Positions 1 through 8,491 of a DNA stretch of 35,099 nucleotides are shown piece by piece. Each line of letters opens with the position of its first letter. The stretch's first letter is position 1. This DNA is from Pseudomonadota bacterium (GTDB taxonomy: Bacteria > Pseudomonadota > Alphaproteobacteria > Rhizobiales > Rhizobiaceae). Both the position numbers and the translations under genes were made by a program. The notes beneath the pieces were generated by a model. The model did not search any database, had not been told where the DNA came from, and worked only from the letters and a program-made list of their open reading frames with translations. The stretch is from the NCBI GenBank assembly GCA_023419535.1, contig JAEZXX010000062.1:1-35099 (forward strand). Direction: 5' to 3'.

Positions 1-18
1 GGGGGGGGGGGGGGGGGG
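1..18. other. 18-base poly-G run at the window edge
   Basis: The window begins with 18 consecutive G residues, followed by ordinary high-GC sequence and the 3' end of urtA. A pure G run exactly at a sequence end is typical of a contig terminus or a sequencing artefact. The urea transporter genes expected downstream of urtA would lie beyond it. Confidence 0.6.
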
Positions 19-72
19 CTTAATGCCCGGTGCGGGGGGAGGGGTGGTGCGGGCCGCTCCGCCCTTTCCTCG

Positions 73-1422
73 TCAGTTGGCCGCGGCGGCTTCCTCGGCC
101 GGCTCTTCCGCAGCCGGGGCGGCTTCGGCTCCGGCCCCGCCGCACTGGCCGGTCACCACGTTGAAGTTTCCGCAGGACAGCGGCGCGCGCCAGTCGGCGA
201 TCAGGTCGCGCGAGCCTTCCAGATACGGCGACCATTCCTGCGCGACGACGGTCCCCGGCGTCTCCCAGACGACCTCGAACTGGCCGTCGTCCTGGATCTC
301 GCCGATCAGGACGGGCTTGGTGATGTGGTGATTCGGCATCATCGCCGAGTAGCCGCCGGTCAGGTTCGGCACGGCGACGCCGATCATGGCGTCGATGACG
401 GCGTCGGTGTCGGTCGTGCCGGCCTTCTCGACCGCCTGCACCCACATGTTGAAGCCGATGTAGTGCGCTTCCATCGGATCGTTGGTGACGCGGTCTTCGG
501 ACCCGATGAACTCCTGCCACTTCTCGATGAAGTCGAGGTTCTCGTCGGTGTCGACGCTCATGAAGTAGTTCCAGGCGGCCAGATGCCCGACGAGCGGCCC
601 GGTGTCGATGCCGGCCAGCTCCTCCTCGCCCACCGAGAAGGCGACCACCGGGATGTCCTCTGCCGAGACGCCCTGGTTGGCGAGCTCACGATAGAAGGGC
701 ACGTTGGCGTCGCCGTTGATGGTGGAGACCACCGCCGTGCGCTTGCCGGCCGAGCCGAACTGCTGGATCTCCTGGACGATCGACTGCCAGTCGGAATGGC
801 CGAAGGGCGTGTAGTTGATGAGGATGTCCTCCTCGGCGACGCCGAGCTCGTCCTTCAGATAGGCCTCGACGATGCGGTTGGCCGTGCGCGGGTAGACGTA
901 GTCGGTGCCTGCCAGGACCCAGCGCTCGACGCCCTCCTCCTCGGCCAGGTAATCGACCGCCGGGATCGCCTGCTGGTTCGGGGCGGCGCCCGTGTAGAAG
1001 ATGTTGCGCGAGGATTCCTCGCCCTCGTACTGGACGGGGTAGAAGAGGATGCCGTTCAGTTCCTCGAACACCGGCAGGACGGATTTGCGCGAGACGGACG
1101 TCCAGGCGCCGAAGACGGCGTCGACCTGGTCCTCGGCGAGAAGCTGGCGGGCCTGTTCGGCAAACCGCGGCCAGTCGGAGGCCGGATCGACGACCACCGC
1201 TTCGAGCGGACGGCCGAGGAGACCGCCCTTGGCGTTCTGCTCCTCGACGAGCATCAGCATGACGTCCTTCAGCGTCGTCTCCGAGATCGCCATCGTGCCC
1301 GACAGCGAGTGGAGGACGCCGACCTTGATCGGCTCGCCCGACGGCTCCTGAGCCAGCGCCGTGGTGGACAGGAGGCTGGCGGCCAGGCCGCCCGCGATGG
1401 CCATTCTCTTCAACACGCGCAT
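73..1422 (-). CDS. urtA: Urea ABC transporter substrate-binding protein UrtA
   Basis: This 449-residue periplasmic binding protein delivers urea to the UrtBCDE ABC transporter. The N-terminus is a signal peptide: a basic start (MRVLKR), a hydrophobic core and an ALAQ cleavage site near residue 24. It then enters the branched-chain amino acid/urea receptor fold with KVGVLHSLSGTMA and the UrtA-like stretch SVLPVFEELNGILFYPVQ, which separate it from ordinary LivK proteins. The C-terminus is a low-complexity Ala/Glu/Pro tail (last ~20 residues), probably disordered. The start at 1422 is supported by an AGGGGTGA Shine-Dalgarno sequence (1428-1435 on the complement). Permease and ATPase genes are expected downstream, but the window ends 72 bases after the stop. 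It is divergent from a permease-kinase gene that probably regulates it. Confidence 0.93.
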   Translation of the reverse strand: MRVLKRMAIAGGLAASLLSTTALAQEPSGEPIKVGVLHSLSGTMAISETTLKDVMLMLVEEQNAKGGLLGRPLEAVVVDPASDWPRFAEQARQLLAEDQVDAVFGAWTSVSRKSVLPVFEELNGILFYPVQYEGEESSRNIFYTGAAPNQQAIPAVDYLAEEEGVERWVLAGTDYVYPRTANRIVEAYLKDELGVAEEDILINYTPFGHSDWQSIVQEIQQFGSAGKRTAVVSTINGDANVPFYRELANQGVSAEDIPVVAFSVGEEELAGIDTGPLVGHLAAWNYFMSVDTDENLDFIEKWQEFIGSEDRVTNDPMEAHYIGFNMWVQAVEKAGTTDTDAVIDAMIGVAVPNLTGGYSAMMPNHHITKPVLIGEIQDDGQFEVVWETPGTVVAQEWSPYLEGSRDLIADWRAPLSCGNFNVVTGQCGGAGAEAAPAAEEPAEEAAAAN

Positions 1423-1507
1423 GATCGTCACCCCTGACCGTCTGATCTCTTGCGGCGATCGCTTCGCCGGACGTCGGGAGCTTCGTTTTTGCAGGTGCGA
1501 AAGGGTA

Positions 1508-1523
1508 TACGTCGAATGACGTA
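1508..1523. promoter_or_regulatory. Perfect inverted repeat in the urtA/sensor divergent region
   Basis: TACGTC-GAAT-GACGTA is a perfect 6-bp inverted repeat with a 4-base spacer. It lies 85 bases before urtA and 52 bases before the preferred start of the sensor kinase. NarL/FixJ-type regulators commonly bind short dyads of this kind, and such a regulator is encoded two genes away. Its use as the operator for either promoter is inference. Confidence 0.45.
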
Positions 1524-1575
1524 GGCCGCCGGGGATCGCGCCATGGCAGGACAGGCGTCCCGATCGAGGAGACCG

Positions 1576-4500
1576 ATGGCCGGACGCCAGCGCATCCTGC
1601 CCGTGCGGCGCGATTACAACCGTTTCGTCGCCGACGAGACGCTGGAGGACTACGCGCTGCGCTTCACGGCGCGCAAGGCGCGGCGCTGGTCGCCGCAATG
1701 GGTGTCGCAGACCGCCATCGGCGCGATCTCCTTCCTCGCCCTGGAGGCGATCGGCGGCGCGATCACCCTCATGTTCGGCTTCACGAACGCGGTCGCCGCG
1801 ATCCTCGTCGTCGGGCTCGTCCTCTTCGCCACGGCGCTGCCGATCAGCCGCTACGCGGCGCGCTACGGCGTCGACATCGATCTTCTGACGCGCGGGGCGA
1901 GCTTCGGCTACATCGGCTCCACGGTGACCTCGCTGATCTATGCGAGCTTCACCTTCATCCTCTTCGCCATCGAGGCGGCGATCATGACGGCGGCGCTGAA
2001 CCTCGCCTTCGCCGTCCCGCTCTGGCTCGGCTACGTCGTCTCCGCCTTCGTCATCATCCCGCTGGTCACCCACGGCGTCAGCCGCATCTCGCGCTTCCAG
2101 TTGCTGACCCAACCGCTCTGGATCGGGCTCAATCTCCTGCCCATCGGCTTCATCCTGTGGGCCGAGCCGCAGTCGATCTCGAACTGGATCGCCTTCCCCG
2201 GCCTGGAGAGCCCGGACGGTGGCGGCTTCGACCTCCTGAAGTTCGGCGCGGCCGCCTCGGTGATCCTCGCGCTGATGCCGCAGATCGGCGAGCAGGTGGA
2301 CATCCTGCGCTTTCTGCCGGCGCAGGAGCGCCCCAGCCGGTCGTGGCGTTTCGCGATGCTCGCGGCGGGTCCGGGTTGGATCGTGCTCGGGACGCCGAAG
2401 CTGCTTCTCGGCTCGTTCCTCGCCGTGCTGGCGCTCGGCAACGGCGTTCCTGCGGACAGCGCGGCGGATCCGGCGCACATGTACGACGTCGCCTTTCGCC
2501 ACGTCTTCGATTCGCCGACGCTCGCGGCGTTGACGATGGCGCTCTTCGTCGTCGTCAGCCAACTCAAGATCAACGTGATGAATGCCTATGCGGGCTCGCT
2601 CGCCTGGTCGAACTTCTTCTCGCGCCTGACCCACTCGCATCCCGGCCGCGTCGTCTGGCTGGTCTTCAACGTCCTGATCGCCCTGCTCCTCATGGAGCTC
2701 GGCATCTACGGCGCGCTGGAGGCGACCTTCGGTCTCTTCGCCAACGTCGCCGTCGCCTGGCTCGGCGCCATCGTCGCCGATCTGTCGATCAACAAGCGGC
2801 TCGGCCTCTCGCCGCCGGGCATCGAGTTCAAGCGCGCCCATCTTTGGGACGTGAACCCGGTCGGCGTCGGGGCCATGGCCGCGGCGACGTGTCTCTCGCT
2901 GGCCGCCTTCGCCGGCTGGATGGGCACGATCGCGCAGGCGCTCTCGCCCTTCCTCGCGCTCGTGACGGCGCTCGTCGTGTCGCCGGCGATCGCCTGGGCG
3001 ACCGGCGGGCGCTACTATCTCGCACGCAAACCCCGCGCGTCCTGGAAGACCCGGCGGGAGATCGCGTGCGTCATCTGCGAGCACGCTTTCGAGCCGGAGG
3101 ACATGGCGCACTGCCCCGCCTATGCCGCGCCGATCTGCTCGCTCTGCTGCTCCCTCGACGCGCGCTGCGGCGACCTGTGCAAGCCGCATGCGCGGCTTTC
3201 GGCGCAGGCGGAGGCTGCGGCGGCGAGGTTCCTGCCGGACGCCGTCGCGCGGCGGCTTCGTTCGGGCGTCGCGAGCTTCGCCGGCATCTTCGCGCTCATG
3301 GCGGGCGCCATCGGCCTCGTGCTCCTGCTCATCCATTATCGGACCGTGGTGGTCGATCCGGCCTCCTCCGGGCCGGTCGCCTCGGCGCTCCTGGCGAGCT
3401 TCTTCATCCTCGCCATCGTCGCGGGCATCGCCGCCTGGTTCTTCGTCCTCCAACGTCAGAGCCGGCGCGTCGCGCAGGAGGAATCGGCGCGCCAGACGAC
3501 GATGCTCCTCGACGAGATCGCCTCGCACCGGCGCACCGACGCGGCCCTGCAGGACGCCAAGGAGAGGGCGGAGGCGGCGAGCGACGCCAAGAGCCGTTAC
3601 GTCGTCGGCATGGCGCACGAGCTGCGCACGCCGCTCAACACCGTCCTCGGCTATGCGCAGCTCCTGGAACGCGACGAGGCGGTGCCGGAAGGCAAGCGCG
3701 GCTCGCTTCGCGTCATCCGCTCCTCGGCCGAGCATCTGTCGGGCCTCATCGACGGGCTTCTCGACGTGTCCAAGATCGAGACCGGGCGTCTCCAGCTGCG
3801 CCAGGGCGTCCTGCGGCTGCCGGACTTCCTCGACGCCCTCGCCGACATGTTCGCCATGCAGGCGGACGCGAAGGGGCTCCGCTTCACGGTCGACCGTGCG
3901 CCGAACCTGCCGGACCTCGTGCGCACGGACGAGAAGCGCCTGCGCCAGATCCTGATCAACATCCTGTCGAATGCGATCAAGTACACCGAGGCGGGATCGG
4001 TGACGCTCGATGTCGCCTATCGCAGCCAGGTCGCGACTTTCACGGTGACGGACACCGGACCCGGCATCGCCGAGCCGGAGCTCGCGCGCATCTTCGACCC
4101 GTTCGAGCGCGGCACCGCGGCGCTCGGCAAGGCGCCCGGCATGGGGCTCGGCCTGACGATCACGCGGCTGCTCGCCAGCCTCATGGGCGGCGACGTGACG
4201 GCGGACAGCACGCCGGGCCGGGGCTCGCGCTTCACCGTGCGCGTCCTTCTCTCGGCCGTCTCGCCCCGCGAGACCGCGGCGATCTCCTCCGTCTCCGCGC
4301 CGGAGCCGACCGGCTATCTCGGGCCGCGCCGCACTATCCTCGTCGTCGACGACGAGGAGGCGCATCGCGAGCTGATGGTCGAGATCCTTCGCCCGCTGGG
4401 CTTCGTGGTGCTGACCGCCGAGGATGGGCTTTCGGCGCTGGAGCTTGCGCGCGACATCCGGCCGGACCTCTTCCTTCTCGACATCCAGATGCCCGGGCTC

Positions 4501-4941
4501 GATGGCTGGACGCTGGCCCGCCGCCTCCGCGAGAACGGGCAGACGGGCGCGATCGTCATGCTCTCGGCGACGCTCGCCGAGACGCCCGATCTCGGCCGCT
4601 CCGAGACGGCGGCCGCCGAGGAGACGCTGGCCAAGCCCTTCGACATCCGGCAGCTGCTGTCCCGGATCCAGACGCTGACCGGCCTCGAATGGACGATCGC
4701 CGCCGAGCCGGCCGCGATCCCCTCGGCGCCTCTCGACGCGCTCCTGCGGCCGAACCCGTCCGACGTCGCCGAGCTTCTGGAACTTGCCCGGATCGGCTAC
4801 AAGCGCGGGATCGACCGCAAGCTCGACGCGCTGGCGCAGGATCCTTCGCTGAAACCCTTCGCCGAGCGCCTGCGCGTCCACGCCGGGAACTTCGACATGA
4901 GAGCCTTCATGGCGGCTCTGGAGCCGTCGGGGAATGAGTGA
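1576..4941 (+). CDS. Hybrid sensor: NCS1-type permease + Cys cluster + histidine kinase + receiver
   Basis: This protein of about 1121 residues is a transporter-like sensor kinase. Residues ~25-470 resemble the NCS1 family (purine, cytosine, allantoin permeases) with about 12 membrane helices. A cysteine cluster follows (C498, C501, C513, C521, C524, C525, C531, C535), suggestive of metal binding. Two more helices (~560-620) and a short coiled linker precede the HisKA motif (HELRTP, H681), the HATPase boxes (NILSNAIKY, DTGPGIAE, GMGLGL) and a receiver with D969 (LLDIQMPG). A C-terminal tail of ~110 residues has no recognised domain. The layout parallels CbrA and CrbS/MxtR, which fuse an SLC5 transporter to a kinase. 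The start at 1576 has GAGGAG (1566-1571) in front; ATG 1543 is in frame but lacks one. It overlaps the response-regulator gene by 8 bases. Control of urea or purine-nitrogen uptake is inferred from urtA; whether the permease part transports is unknown. Confidence 0.88.
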   Translation: MAGRQRILPVRRDYNRFVADETLEDYALRFTARKARRWSPQWVSQTAIGAISFLALEAIGGAITLMFGFTNAVAAILVVGLVLFATALPISRYAARYGVDIDLLTRGASFGYIGSTVTSLIYASFTFILFAIEAAIMTAALNLAFAVPLWLGYVVSAFVIIPLVTHGVSRISRFQLLTQPLWIGLNLLPIGFILWAEPQSISNWIAFPGLESPDGGGFDLLKFGAAASVILALMPQIGEQVDILRFLPAQERPSRSWRFAMLAAGPGWIVLGTPKLLLGSFLAVLALGNGVPADSAADPAHMYDVAFRHVFDSPTLAALTMALFVVVSQLKINVMNAYAGSLAWSNFFSRLTHSHPGRVVWLVFNVLIALLLMELGIYGALEATFGLFANVAVAWLGAIVADLSINKRLGLSPPGIEFKRAHLWDVNPVGVGAMAAATCLSLAAFAGWMGTIAQALSPFLALVTALVVSPAIAWATGGRYYLARKPRASWKTRREIACVICEHAFEPEDMAHCPAYAAPICSLCCSLDARCGDLCKPHARLSAQAEAAAARFLPDAVARRLRSGVASFAGIFALMAGAIGLVLLLIHYRTVVVDPASSGPVASALLASFFILAIVAGIAAWFFVLQRQSRRVAQEESARQTTMLLDEIASHRRTDAALQDAKERAEAASDAKSRYVVGMAHELRTPLNTVLGYAQLLERDEAVPEGKRGSLRVIRSSAEHLSGLIDGLLDVSKIETGRLQLRQGVLRLPDFLDALADMFAMQADAKGLRFTVDRAPNLPDLVRTDEKRLRQILINILSNAIKYTEAGSVTLDVAYRSQVATFTVTDTGPGIAEPELARIFDPFERGTAALGKAPGMGLGLTITRLLASLMGGDVTADSTPGRGSRFTVRVLLSAVSPRETAAISSVSAPEPTGYLGPRRTILVVDDEEAHRELMVEILRPLGFVVLTAEDGLSALELARDIRPDLFLLDIQMPGLDGWTLARRLRENGQTGAIVMLSATLAETPDLGRSETAAAEETLAKPFDIRQLLSRIQTLTGLEWTIAAEPAAIPSAPLDALLRPNPSDVAELLELARIGYKRGIDRKLDALAQDPSLKPFAERLRVHAGNFDMRAFMAALEPSGNE

Positions 4942-5866
4942 GGCCGGCGACGCCCGCGACGTCGAAGAGAGCGGCATCGTCCTCGTCGTCGACGATTCCC
5001 CCGATGCTCTGCGGCTTCTGACCGACGCGATCGAGACGACCGGCGCCAGCGTTCTCGTCGCGCTGTCCGGCGAGGAGGCGCTCTCGATCGCGTCGCGCCT
5101 GACGCCCGACATCGTGCTCATGGATGCGGTGATGCCCGGCATGGGCGGGTTCGAAGCGACGCGCCGCCTGAAGGCCGATCCGGCGCTGCGCCACGTGCCT
5201 GTGATCGTGATGACGGGCCTGACCGAGACCGCCCATGTGGTGGAAGGCCTGAAGGCCGGGGCGGTCGACTATCTCGCCAAGCCCGTCGCGCCGGACGAGC
5301 TTCTGGCCCGCATACGGGTCCATCTGACCAACGCGCGCGAGGCCGAGACCGCGCGCTCGGCCCTCGACACGGCCGGGCGCTACCTTCTGGCCGTCGACGC
5401 CGGGGGCCGGCTTCTGTGGGCGACGCCGCAGGCGCGCCGCCTCCTCTCCGCAGCGCCCTCCGCCCTTCCCGCGCAGGCGGCCGGCGAGCCGTGTCTGCCG
5501 CCCGCTCTTTTCCGGGCGCTCCAGGCGGGCGGACCGGACGCCGCCCTGCCGCTCGCGCCGGGCGACGCCGCGACGCCCTACCTCTCCTTCATCGGCCGGG
5601 CCGGCGAGGACGAGCATCTTCTGCGCATTTCCTCGCAGGAGCCCGGCAATCCGGAAGGTGTGCTGCGCCGGCGCTACCAATTGACCGCACGGGAGGCCGA
5701 GATCGCGCTGTGGCTGGCGCGCGGCAAGTCGAACCGTGACATCGCCGAGATCCTGTCCCTCAGTCCGCGCACGGTGAACAAGCATCTCGAAGCCGTCTTC
5801 GAGAAGCTCGGCGTCGAGAACCGGGCGGCGGCGGCCGTGATGATCTCGCGCGCCGGCGAAGCCTGA
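4934..5866 (+). CDS. LuxR/NarL-family response regulator
   Basis: This 310-residue cytoplasmic response regulator has an N-terminal receiver (residues ~15-135) with the acidic pair VVDDS, phospho-acceptor D64 in LMDAVMPG, a conserved Thr (MTGL) and the Lys of LAKPV. The middle (~140-240) begins like a degenerate PAS fold (YLLAVDAGGRLLWAT) but is too diverged to name. The C-terminus (from residue 250, LTAREAEIA... to RTVNKHLEAVFEKLG) is a typical LuxR/GerE helix-turn-helix. The start codon lies inside the last codons of the hybrid kinase, so the genes are translationally coupled and almost certainly partners. It probably activates urtA or the downstream urea system. The gene ends 4 bases before a convergent gene. 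Confidence 0.9.
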   Translation: MSEAGDARDVEESGIVLVVDDSPDALRLLTDAIETTGASVLVALSGEEALSIASRLTPDIVLMDAVMPGMGGFEATRRLKADPALRHVPVIVMTGLTETAHVVEGLKAGAVDYLAKPVAPDELLARIRVHLTNAREAETARSALDTAGRYLLAVDAGGRLLWATPQARRLLSAAPSALPAQAAGEPCLPPALFRALQAGGPDAALPLAPGDAATPYLSFIGRAGEDEHLLRISSQEPGNPEGVLRRRYQLTAREAEIALWLARGKSNRDIAEILSLSPRTVNKHLEAVFEKLGVENRAAAAVMISRAGEA

Positions 5867-5870
5867 CGGA

Positions 5871-6383
5871 TCAGCCGACCTCCCCGGGCGGCGGCTCCTC
5901 CTCGCCCTCGTCGATGCCGCGCTTGGCGACCTGATGCTCGACCTTGGAGCTCAACCATTGATAGACCCCGAGGCCGATGAGCAGACCGACGCCCGCCACC
6001 AGCAGCAGGGTCGGGTAGACCATGGTCGAGACGTCGTCGGACTTGCTGGCCTCGAAGACCGCCACCAGCGCCTCGAGGAACACCGCGATGATGATCGTGG
6101 AGATGAACTTCGTCATCGACCGGCGCGCCTCGCCGACCTGGCGCATCTCGCGGGCTCGGATCGCCTCCTCCTCAAGGAGGTACTTGCCGACGTCGAAGAC
6201 GGCGATCGCGATGATCGTGTATCCGACCGCCTCGAGAAGGACCGAGCCGACGTCCACCTCCGGCGTGTAGTAGGCCGAGATGACCTGCACCCCGGCATAG
6301 TAGAGGAGGCCGCAGGCGAGCAGCATCAGTGCCGTACCGGCGATGGCGAAGGCGCCGCGTGTCAGAATGTCGAAGAGGGGCAT
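5871..6383 (-). CDS. Small four-helix inner-membrane protein, unknown function
   Basis: This 170-residue protein starts MPLFDILTRGAFAIAGTALM. By eye it has four hydrophobic helices at about 10-35, 45-68, 88-110 and 120-143. A charged loop (LLEEEAIRAREMRQVGEARRS) separates helices 2 and 3, and the tail is acidic and proline-rich. Related proteins occur in rhizobia as uncharacterised membrane proteins; I do not recognise a catalytic motif. The ribosome binding site is weak, but the start gives a clean first helix. It is convergent with the response regulator and 92 bases beyond the end of the hexuronate operon, so it is probably independent of both. Confidence 0.75.
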   Translation of the reverse strand: MPLFDILTRGAFAIAGTALMLLACGLLYYAGVQVISAYYTPEVDVGSVLLEAVGYTIIAIAVFDVGKYLLEEEAIRAREMRQVGEARRSMTKFISTIIIAVFLEALVAVFEASKSDDVSTMVYPTLLLVAGVGLLIGLGVYQWLSSKVEHQVAKRGIDEGEEEPPPGEVG

Positions 6384-6448
6384 GGATCCCGCCCGAGAGA
6401 ATCGGCCGGCGCGCTCGCCGGGCGGCCTCATCTTGCGCGAAGGCGACC

Positions 6449-6469
6449 GCGCCGCAAGCGCTGCGGCGC
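6449..6469 (-). terminator. GC-rich hairpin after gli, without U-tract
   Basis: GCGCCGCA and TGCGGCGC form a perfect 8-bp stem with a 5-base loop, 6 bases beyond the gli stop codon. No T-run follows on the transcribed strand. It is therefore either a factor-assisted terminator or a 3'-end stabilising structure for the kdgD-gci-gli message. Confidence 0.45.
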
Positions 6470-6475
6470 CGCCGT

Positions 6476-7345
6476 TCAGAGCGCGGGCAGGCCGAACAGC
6501 TCTTCCGGATTGTCGACGAGCGCCTTCCTGCGCGCCTCCTCGCCCGGCAGCCAGCCGAGCACCGTGTCGAGAAGGGCCCGGTCGTCCGGATATTCGGCCG
6601 TCGTCTTCGCCAGGTTGTGCGGCCAGTTGGTGCCCCAGACGATCCGCTCGGGCGCATGGGCGGCGACGGCGCGCGCGTTCGCCGCGACGTCCTCGTAGTG
6701 CGGCGCGCCATCTCTGCTGGATTCGTACACGCCGGCGAACTTGAACCAGCAGCCTCCGCCGTCGATCAGGCGCTTCACCGCCGCGATCTCCGGCCCGTTC
6801 GGCGATGCGCCCGAGAAGAACTTGCCGTGGTGGTCGAGCACCCAGCGCGAGCGCAAGGCGGCCAGCCGCGCCTCGTGTTCGAGGATCGCGGAACCGTCGA
6901 ACTGGACGGCGACCATCCAGCCGTGGGCGGCGGCACGCTCGTCGACCGCCTCCAGCTCGGACAGCCCGACCGCTCCGCCGGGCAGATCCATGATTCGCGC
7001 ACCCACGATTCCGCCGTCGGCGAGGCGCGCCATCTCGGCCTCGCTGGTGCGCGAGGAGACCACGGCGACGCCGCGCGCCACCTCCCCCATCTCGGCAAGG
7101 CACGCGAGAAGGTTCCCGTTGTCGGCCTGATGGGCGTTGCCGTTGGTGACGATCACGCGTCCGATGCCGAGCCAGTCCATGACGCGCCGGTACTGCGCGG
7201 GCGTCGGCAGCTCGCCCGGGGGCAGCGCGGGTCCGCCGGGCCGCGCATCGAAGCCCGGCAGATACATGTGCGTCTGAGCGTCGACGGCGCCGCGCGGAAG
7301 CGTCAGCGACGGCGCATCGCCGGAGAGCCTGCGTTCCATCGTCAT
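6476..7345 (-). CDS. gli: D-galactarolactone isomerase Gli (amidohydrolase superfamily)
   Basis: This 289-residue member of the amidohydrolase/LigI-like TIM-barrel group (COG3618) isomerises aldaro-1,5-lactones to 1,4-lactones in the oxidative hexuronate pathway. Stretches I recognise from the Agrobacterium enzyme include GARIMDLPGGAV, LSELEAVDERA, MVAVQFDG, HHGKFF, KFAGVYESSR and IVWGTNWPHN. The usual N-terminal HxH metal motif is replaced by QTHMY, in keeping with that subfamily. The ATG at 7345 overlaps the gci stop in an ATGA junction; a second in-frame ATG at 7339 is possible. It is the last gene of kdgD-gci-gli. Assignment rests on remembered family sequence plus the full pathway context. 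Confidence 0.87.
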   Translation of the reverse strand: MTMERRLSGDAPSLTLPRGAVDAQTHMYLPGFDARPGGPALPPGELPTPAQYRRVMDWLGIGRVIVTNGNAHQADNGNLLACLAEMGEVARGVAVVSSRTSEAEMARLADGGIVGARIMDLPGGAVGLSELEAVDERAAAHGWMVAVQFDGSAILEHEARLAALRSRWVLDHHGKFFSGASPNGPEIAAVKRLIDGGGCWFKFAGVYESSRDGAPHYEDVAANARAVAAHAPERIVWGTNWPHNLAKTTAEYPDDRALLDTVLGWLPGEEARRKALVDNPEELFGLPAL

Positions 7346-8478
7346 GCGTCCCCCATCGCGAATTCGGCGAGCGCGTCGCGGTCGATCTCGATGCCGAGAC
7401 CCGGACCCGCCGGGATGCTCACGACCCCGCCTTCGTGCTCGACCGGCGTCTTCACCACCGCCTGCCGGAACGGATTGTCGGTGCGGTCGAATTCGAGGAT
7501 CGGCTCCAGCGGGTTCGGGCGGACCGGGTTCGGGATCATGGCCGCCATGAACTGCAGCGAGGCCGCGATCTGCACCGCCGTGCCCCAGACATGGGGCACG
7601 AGCCGCACGCCGTGCAGCGCCGCGAAATCCGCGACGCGCCGCATCTCGGTGAAGCCGCCGACGCCGCAGATGTCCGGCTGCAGAATGTCCACGCAACGCG
7701 TCTCGACCGGCTCGCGGTGGCCCCAGCGCGTGTGCCAGGTCTCGCCACCGGCGACGGGGATCGGCTGGCCGGCCCGCACGACGCGATAGGCGTCGAGCTG
7801 CTCGGGCACGACCGGTTCCTCGAACCAGTCGACGCCGAGATCGACGGCGCGGCGCCCGAACTGCACCGCCTCGACCACGTCGTAGCCGTGGTTGGCGTCG
7901 ACCATGATGCGCATGTCCTCGCCGGCCGCCTCGCGCACGGCCTTCAGGACCCGCAGGTCCTCCTCGACGCCGAAGCCGATCTTGATCTTCGCCGCATGGA
8001 ACCCGTCCGCGCGATGGCGGGCGACCTCGGCCGCGTTGTCCTCGATGCGGTCGACGCCTTCGCGCCGGAAGGAGCCCGTCGCATAGGCGCGCACGCTCTC
8101 GCGGAAGCGACCGCCGAGAAGCATCGAGACGGGCACGCCGAAATGCTTGCCCTTGATGTCCCAGAGCGCGATGTCGATGCCCGACAGCGCGGTGACCGTC
8201 AGGCCCCGCTGTCCCTGGTCGCGCAGCGCGTTGTAGGCGATGGCCCAGAGCTTCTCGGTCTCCAGGGGGTCGCGGCCGATCAGCCAGGGGGCGTAGGCCG
8301 CGACGACCGCCGCGTTCGGCCGGGCCGGGCCGAGGCATTCGCCCCATCCGACCGTGCCGTCGTCGCAGACGATCTCGACGAGGACGTGGGACCGCCGGTC
8401 GAAGCGCATCGAGGCGCTTTCGAAGGCGACGTCCAGCCGGTGGTCGAGAAGGTGGGTGCGGACCGCCTCGATGCGCAT
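7342..8478 (-). CDS. gci: D-galactarolactone cycloisomerase Gci (enolase superfamily)
   Basis: This 378-residue enolase-superfamily enzyme opens D-galactaro-1,4-lactone (and D-glucaro-1,4-lactone) to 3-deoxy-2-keto-hexarate. The mandelate racemase-type active site is intact: the KxK pair K164/K166 (AAKIKIGFG), metal ligands D194 (VDANHG), E220 (WFEEP) and E246 (AGGETW), and H296 (VPHVWG). The N-terminal capping domain holds HVLVEIVCDDGTVGWGECLGP. Length and many segments match the Agrobacterium protein closely. The neighbouring genes encode the isomerase before it and the dehydratase after it in the pathway, which separates it from glucarate or galactarate dehydratases of the same superfamily. 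It starts 13 bases after the kdgD stop. Confidence 0.92.
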   Translation of the reverse strand: MRIEAVRTHLLDHRLDVAFESASMRFDRRSHVLVEIVCDDGTVGWGECLGPARPNAAVVAAYAPWLIGRDPLETEKLWAIAYNALRDQGQRGLTVTALSGIDIALWDIKGKHFGVPVSMLLGGRFRESVRAYATGSFRREGVDRIEDNAAEVARHRADGFHAAKIKIGFGVEEDLRVLKAVREAAGEDMRIMVDANHGYDVVEAVQFGRRAVDLGVDWFEEPVVPEQLDAYRVVRAGQPIPVAGGETWHTRWGHREPVETRCVDILQPDICGVGGFTEMRRVADFAALHGVRLVPHVWGTAVQIAASLQFMAAMIPNPVRPNPLEPILEFDRTDNPFRQAVVKTPVEHEGGVVSIPAGPGLGIEIDRDALAEFAMGDA

Positions 8479-8491
8479 GGTTCGCCTTCCC

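Noticed and set aside
1423..1540. Sigma-54 promoter for urtA, expected for a nitrogen gene
   Set aside because: No GG-N10-GC pair with acceptable flanking bases was found on the minus strand in the gap.
73..5142. A very long open frame (>1600 codons) on the minus strand running from urtA back through the sensor-kinase region
   Set aside because: Only the part from 1422 to 73 has family sequence (UrtA). The upstream part is Arg/Asp/Glu-rich low-complexity translation antisense to the kinase, typical of stop-free high-GC DNA.
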